Assembly (NCBI GenBank): GCA_035765415.1
Contig: DASTXR010000052.1
Coordinates: 1-64,000 of the forward strand
Direction: 5' to 3'
DNA from: CADEED01 sp035765415
GTDB lineage: Bacteria > Pseudomonadota > Gammaproteobacteria > Steroidobacterales > Steroidobacteraceae
DNA length: 64,000 nucleotides
In this document: positions 61,133 to 64,000 of the stretch, one piece after another
Layout: every line of letters starts with the position of its first letter
Numbering within the stretch: position 1 is the first letter of the stretch
Notes under the pieces: model-generated
The model's database searches: none
What the model was told of the DNA's origin: nothing
The model's input: the letters and a program-made list of their open reading frames with translations, nothing else
Translations under genes and position numbers: made by a program

Positions 61133-61137
61133 ATACT
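61110..61137 (+). promoter_or_regulatory. Promoter of tRNA-Glu
   Basis: TTGGCA (61110-61115), 16-base spacer, TATACT (61132-61137); both hexamers five of six to consensus. Predicted start near 61144, about 27 bases before the mature tRNA. The -35 lies inside the first codons of divergent pcnB. Confidence 0.7.
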
Positions 61138-61170
61138 ACCGCGCTCGATTCTGGACCCGCCGTAATAGAC

Positions 61171-61246
61171 GCTCCCTTCGTCTAGAGGCCCAGGACATGG
61201 CCCTCTCAAGGCCGTAACACCGGTTCGAATCCGGTAGGGAGCGCCA
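61171..61246 (+). tRNA. tRNA-Glu (anticodon CTC)
   Basis: 76-base tRNA with encoded CCA. Acceptor GCTCCCT pairs with AGGGAGC; D-arm TCGTCTAGAGG; anticodon stem TGGCC / GGCCG closes loop CTCTCAA, giving CTC; T-arm CCGGTTCGAATCCGG. Decodes GAG. Confidence 0.96.
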
Positions 61247-61255
61247 ATCAAATCA

Positions 61256-61291
61256 ATGGCTTGAAGCCATCCGGGATTTGCCCCGGGTTTT
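61256..61291 (+). terminator. Tandem hairpins and T-run after tRNA-Glu
   Basis: A 15-base near-perfect palindrome (61256-61270, ATGGCT / AGCCAT) is followed by a second hairpin CCGGG (61271-61275) / CCCGG (61282-61286) and GTTTT. Fits termination of the tRNA transcript before the GDT1-type gene. Confidence 0.6.
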
Positions 61292-61405
61292 GCCGAAGCT
61301 AACAAATCATGCGCCGTATCCGGACGTTGACCGTTTTCGCGCTTCTCCAGGCACCGGCCACGGGCTTCACCGGCGGCGGCCGGGCCGCGGGCTAGGCCGA
61401 AACGT

Positions 61406-61966
61406 TTGGAAGCCCTGCTCGTCTCCACCGGCGTGGTCGCACTGGCGGAGATCGGTGACAAGACCCAGTTGCTCGCGCTGATCCTAGCTACCCGCTTCCG
61501 CAGACCCGTGCCGATCGTGCTCGGCATTTTCGTGGCCACACTCGCGAACCACGCGTTCGCCAGCGCCGTCGGCAACTGGCTGGTGCAAGTCATCGGCGCC
61601 GGCGCATTGCGCTGGATCCTCGGCACCTCGTTCCTCGCGATGGCTGCGTGGAGTCTCATTCCCGATTCCGCGCCCGATGAATCCGCCACCGCGCCGCGCT
61701 TCGGCGTGTTCCTCACGACCGTGGTCGCGTTCTTCCTGGTCGAGATGGGTGACAAGACGCAGATCGCCACCGTGGCGCTGGCCGCGCAATTTCATTCGAT
61801 GTTGTGGGTGGTGCTCGGCACCACGCTCGGCATGATGCTCGCGAACGTGCCGGTGGTTTATCTCGGCGACGCGCTGATCAAACGTGTGCCGCTCAAGTGG
61901 GTACGCGTCGCGGCCGCGCTCATGTTCGCGTCGCTTGGCCTGTACGTGCTGGTGTTCGGCAGCTAG
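61406..61966 (+). CDS. TMEM165/GDT1-family cation transporter (UPF0016)
   Basis: Membrane protein of 186 residues with about six hydrophobic segments in two inverted halves. Each half carries the family motif E-x-G-D-K-[TS]: EIGDKT (15-20) and EMGDKT (113-118). Bacterial members (MneA-type) export Mn2+; eukaryotic ones move Mn2+/Ca2+ against H+. Specificity is inferred from family. The start at 61406 is TTG; the preceding 115 bases show no convincing yybP-ykoY manganese riboswitch. The stop shares CTAG with the convergent thioesterase gene. Confidence 0.87.
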   Translation: MEALLVSTGVVALAEIGDKTQLLALILATRFRRPVPIVLGIFVATLANHAFASAVGNWLVQVIGAGALRWILGTSFLAMAAWSLIPDSAPDESATAPRFGVFLTTVVAFFLVEMGDKTQIATVALAAQFHSMLWVVLGTTLGMMLANVPVVYLGDALIKRVPLKWVRVAAALMFASLGLYVLVFGS

Positions 61967-62391
61967 GCGATCAGCCGCTCGCCCTGCCGGCCGGCCTGCT
62001 CGCGCGCGACATCGGTGAGCCGCCGCTCGATGAGCACCGCACGCGTGTGCTCGGCCGTGCCGATCAATCCGGTCTCATCGAACGCGTTGATCGTGAAGCG
62101 ATGCAGCTTGCCGGTAATCTCTTTGTACGACGCCACGGCGCGCAGCGTGCAGCCGCCGCTTGGCCGGCGCAGATGTGGCGCGGCATAGGTGACGTTCATC
62201 GCCACCGCGACCGACGACTCACCGTCCTGCAGGCGCGGCTTCATGAGCCGCGAAGCGGCCATCTCCATGAGCTCGATCATGCGCGACGTGGCGGGGATTC
62301 CTGGAAATTCATCGGGAGAAGAAAGCTGGGTGGCTTCCGCGGTGATCGGGTGCAACACCCGTAGCCGGACTTCGGCGGTTCTGGACTTCAT
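61963..62391 (-). CDS. Hotdog-fold thioesterase (FlK-like)
   Basis: Protein of 142 residues predicted to hydrolyse an acyl-CoA. Hotdog elements: RVLHPITAEATQLSSPDEFPGIPATSRMIELMEMAASRLM (given as the N-terminal helix region), VTYAAPHLRRP, and ITGKLHRFTINAFDETGLIGTAEHTRAVLI, which matches the fluoroacetyl-CoA thioesterase-like branch. Substrate is unknown. ATG 62389-62391 was chosen; an upstream in-frame extension to 62589 is unsupported. Confidence 0.78.
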   Translation of the reverse strand: MKSRTAEVRLRVLHPITAEATQLSSPDEFPGIPATSRMIELMEMAASRLMKPRLQDGESSVAVAMNVTYAAPHLRRPSGGCTLRAVASYKEITGKLHRFTINAFDETGLIGTAEHTRAVLIERRLTDVAREQAGRQGERLIA

Positions 62392-62536
62392 GGAAGTATT
62401 AACGGACACGCGCGCCAGGAACGGTCTAGGAGCGGTGGCGCTCCGCAGGTGATCGAACTCCGGGCATTGATGTAGGCCGCTCCTTACCTTGTCCGACAGT
62501 GCGGTGTTTGACCGCGCTGCCAGAATCCCGTAACAC

Positions 62537-63967
62537 ATGAGTTCATTCGTCTCGAGGGGCGCCGTGCTCGCCAGCGCGCGCCTCCTCAATCAAGCCCTGG
62601 CGCTGTTGAGCCCGCTGCTGCTGGTGCGCCTGCTGGAAATCTCCGAGTACGGCCGCTACCGGCAGTTCATGGCCACAGCCATGTTCATCACCTCGCTCGC
62701 CGGATTCGCGCTCTCCGCCAATCTGAATTATCTGATCGCGCGTTCGCCCGAACGCCAGGCGGTGGATATCAGCAACACCTGCCTGCTGATGCTGGGGGTC
62801 AGCGTCGCCAGCGCCATGATCATCGTGGTGTTCCGTCAGTGGATAGTCCCACCGGAAATCTCCTCGGCCTGGGTGCTGCTCGCGGTCTACGTCTTCCTGT
62901 TCCTCAACCTCGAAGTGCTGGTGTCGTACTGGCTGGCGCACGGGCAGTCGCTGGCGGTGATGGGCTACACGCTGGCCGTGACGGCGTGGCGCATCGCCAC
63001 GTTGCTGGCCGCCACCTACTGGCTGCACGACGTGCAGCTCATCTTCGTCACCATCGTCACCGCGGAGGCGCTGAAGAACCTGTGGATCTACGTTTGGCTG
63101 CGGCGGCGCGGACTGCTGGTGTTCCGCTGGGACGCGGCCGCGATGCGCGAGCAGATGCGCCTGGCGGCGCCGCTCGGCGCCGGCTCGGTGCTGTACAAGG
63201 CCAATGACTTCGGCAAGGTCGTGGTGGCCAACCAGATGGGACCGGTGCCGCTGGCTATCTACACCACCGCGGCCTACCAGGTGCCGCTGGTCAACATCGT
63301 GCAGGGCGCGCTCGCGGATGCGATCTTTCCCGACATGGTCAGGCGCTCGAAGCGCGACCCGGCGCAGGGCCTGCTGTTGTGGAAGCGCGCACAGGTGCTG
63401 ATATTCGCCGTGATCTGCCCGGGCTGGCTGCTGCTCACCTACTGGGCCGAACCCTTCGTGCGGCTGCTGTTCACCGACCAGTATGTCGCGGCCACGCCCT
63501 ACTTCCAGGTATTCCTGCTGCTCATGGTGCGGCAATGCTTCCAGTTCTCGACGCCCCTGCGCAGTGTCGAGGACAACGCCTCGTTCGCACACGCCAATCT
63601 CGTCGCGCTCGTGATCAACGCCGCGCTCATCGTCGCGCTGATGCCCAGGTTCGGGCTGTGGGGTCCGACGCTGGGGCTCGTGGTCGGACAGACCTGGACG
63701 TCTGTCTACCTGGGCTCGCGCGTGCTCAAGCGCTACAAACTACCGCTGTCGGAACTGTGCCAGTGGGGCAAGCTCGGGCTCGCACTGATGGCGTCGGTGG
63801 TCGCGCTGGCGGCGATGTACACCGCACTGTTGTACCTGCCCGGCGGCGCGATCGGCATCGTCGCCGCGCTGGCGGTGTATGCGCTGGTCTACGCGATTGC
63901 AGCGCGCGTCATCCTGCGCGAGGAGTATGGTTACGTCATGCGCGCGCTGTTCAGGAAAACCGCATGA
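62537..63967 (+). CDS. Polysaccharide flippase (Wzx/RfbX-like, MOP superfamily)
   Basis: Membrane protein of 476 residues with about 12-14 hydrophobic segments, beginning SRGAVLASARLLNQALALLSPLLLVRLL and including QALALLSPLLLVRLLEISEYGRYRQF, a pattern typical of lipid-linked oligosaccharide flippases. A central charged helix (RRSKRDPAQGLLLWKRAQ) separates the two halves. The next frame starts within its stop codon (ATGA) and looks like a glycosyltransferase, so this is probably the first gene of an exopolysaccharide or O-antigen cluster that continues beyond the window. Confidence 0.85.
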   Translation: MSSFVSRGAVLASARLLNQALALLSPLLLVRLLEISEYGRYRQFMATAMFITSLAGFALSANLNYLIARSPERQAVDISNTCLLMLGVSVASAMIIVVFRQWIVPPEISSAWVLLAVYVFLFLNLEVLVSYWLAHGQSLAVMGYTLAVTAWRIATLLAATYWLHDVQLIFVTIVTAEALKNLWIYVWLRRRGLLVFRWDAAAMREQMRLAAPLGAGSVLYKANDFGKVVVANQMGPVPLAIYTTAAYQVPLVNIVQGALADAIFPDMVRRSKRDPAQGLLLWKRAQVLIFAVICPGWLLLTYWAEPFVRLLFTDQYVAATPYFQVFLLLMVRQCFQFSTPLRSVEDNASFAHANLVALVINAALIVALMPRFGLWGPTLGLVVGQTWTSVYLGSRVLKRYKLPLSELCQWGKLGLALMASVVALAAMYTALLYLPGGAIGIVAALAVYALVYAIAARVILREEYGYVMRALFRKTA

Positions 63968-64000
63968 GCACGCGGCCCACGCTGCTGATCGTGTCCTATC
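63964..64000 (+). CDS. Start of a probable glycosyltransferase (3' truncated by window end)
   Basis: Only 12 residues are visible (MSTRPTLLIVSY). The ATG overlaps the flippase stop as ATGA. A short polar start then LLIVSY is common at the N-terminus of GT4-type glycosyltransferases, and the flippase context agrees, but the visible stretch cannot prove the family. Confidence 0.45.
   Translation, partial: MSTRPTLLIVSY

Noticed and set aside
61247..61405. Manganese (yybP-ykoY) riboswitch upstream of the GDT1-type gene
   Set aside because: GCCGAA and GGCCGG fragments are present, but I could not build the conserved paired elements; a covariance search would be needed.

Overview
The window is a 64 kb piece of a high-GC chromosome (mid-60s percent GC by eye). 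Gene content and order point to a free-living gammaproteobacterium, most likely near the Xanthomonadales/Nevskiales/Steroidobacteraceae side of the class. The main evidence is a set of conserved syntenic blocks: ffh / rpsP-rimM-trmD-rplS; rpsF-rpsR-rplI-dnaB-alr-radA; rlmB-rnr; hfq-hflX-hflK-hflC-purA; nnrD-tsaE-amiC-mutL-miaA; and pcnB-folK-deoxynucleoside kinase-panB-panC. The genus is inference. No plasmid, prophage, transposase, integron or CRISPR signature is visible.

Layout. 0-5.3 kb: end of an ABC substrate-binding protein, a queuosine-precursor transporter and Hsp15 on the minus strand, then the kbl-tdh threonine-degradation pair and a convergent subclass B3 metallo-beta-lactamase gene. 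5.3-13.3 kb: SppA, the ribosomal rpsP operon, Ffh, a CorB-type protein and RadA. 13.3-15.2 kb: a PP2C phosphatase and FHA protein pair. 15.2-23.4 kb: alr, dnaB (interrupted by a 421-residue intein with a LAGLIDADG endonuclease), rplI, rpsR, rpsF, rlmB, rnr, then tRNA-Leu(CAG). 23.6-30.7 kb (accessory): AraC and GntR regulators, a receiver protein, a DUF2780 protein, and a 4-hydroxyproline catabolic cluster with a TauE/SafE permease. 30.8-39.4 kb (accessory): a secreted GH3 beta-glucosidase, an Oar-like TonB-dependent receptor, a tryptophan-halogenase-family flavoprotein and a GH144-like glucanase, read here as a probable beta-1,2-glucan utilization locus. 39.4-43.3 kb: otsB-GH15-otsA trehalose operon. 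43.4-55.2 kb: purA/hfl/hfq/miaA/mutL/amiC/tsaE/nnrD, with a 24-bp-armed inverted repeat between amiC and mutL. 55.2-61.1 kb: queG, a small zinc-ribbon membrane protein, panC, panB, a deoxynucleoside kinase, folK and pcnB. 61.2-64 kb: tRNA-Glu(CTC), a GDT1/TMEM165-type cation exporter, a hotdog thioesterase, a polysaccharide flippase, and the first codons of a probable glycosyltransferase.

How genes work together. Translational coupling (ATGA, TGATG or other short overlaps) is widespread. Examples are kbl/tdh, rlmB/rnr, epimerase/GntR, deaminase/TauE, halogenase/GH144, otsB/GH15/otsA, hflK/hflC, mutL/miaA, tsaE/nnrD, dNK/folK and folK/pcnB. Three convergent pairs overlap by exactly the four bases that hold both stop codons. 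Several start codons (hslR, otsB, queG, nnrD, ffh) have a near-consensus -10 box about 7-11 bases upstream and no Shine-Dalgarno. This suggests leaderless mRNAs, and a shared CAGTATAATT decamer lies between two divergent pairs. Starts were adjusted from the longest reading frame where family alignment or ribosome-binding sites indicated.

Nothing here is clearly a wholly new system. The most interesting leads are the glucan/halogenase locus, the DnaB intein, the leaderless/bidirectional -10 elements, an acidic insertion in poly(A) polymerase, and strong over-representation of the heptamer CTAACAA/TTGTTAG.
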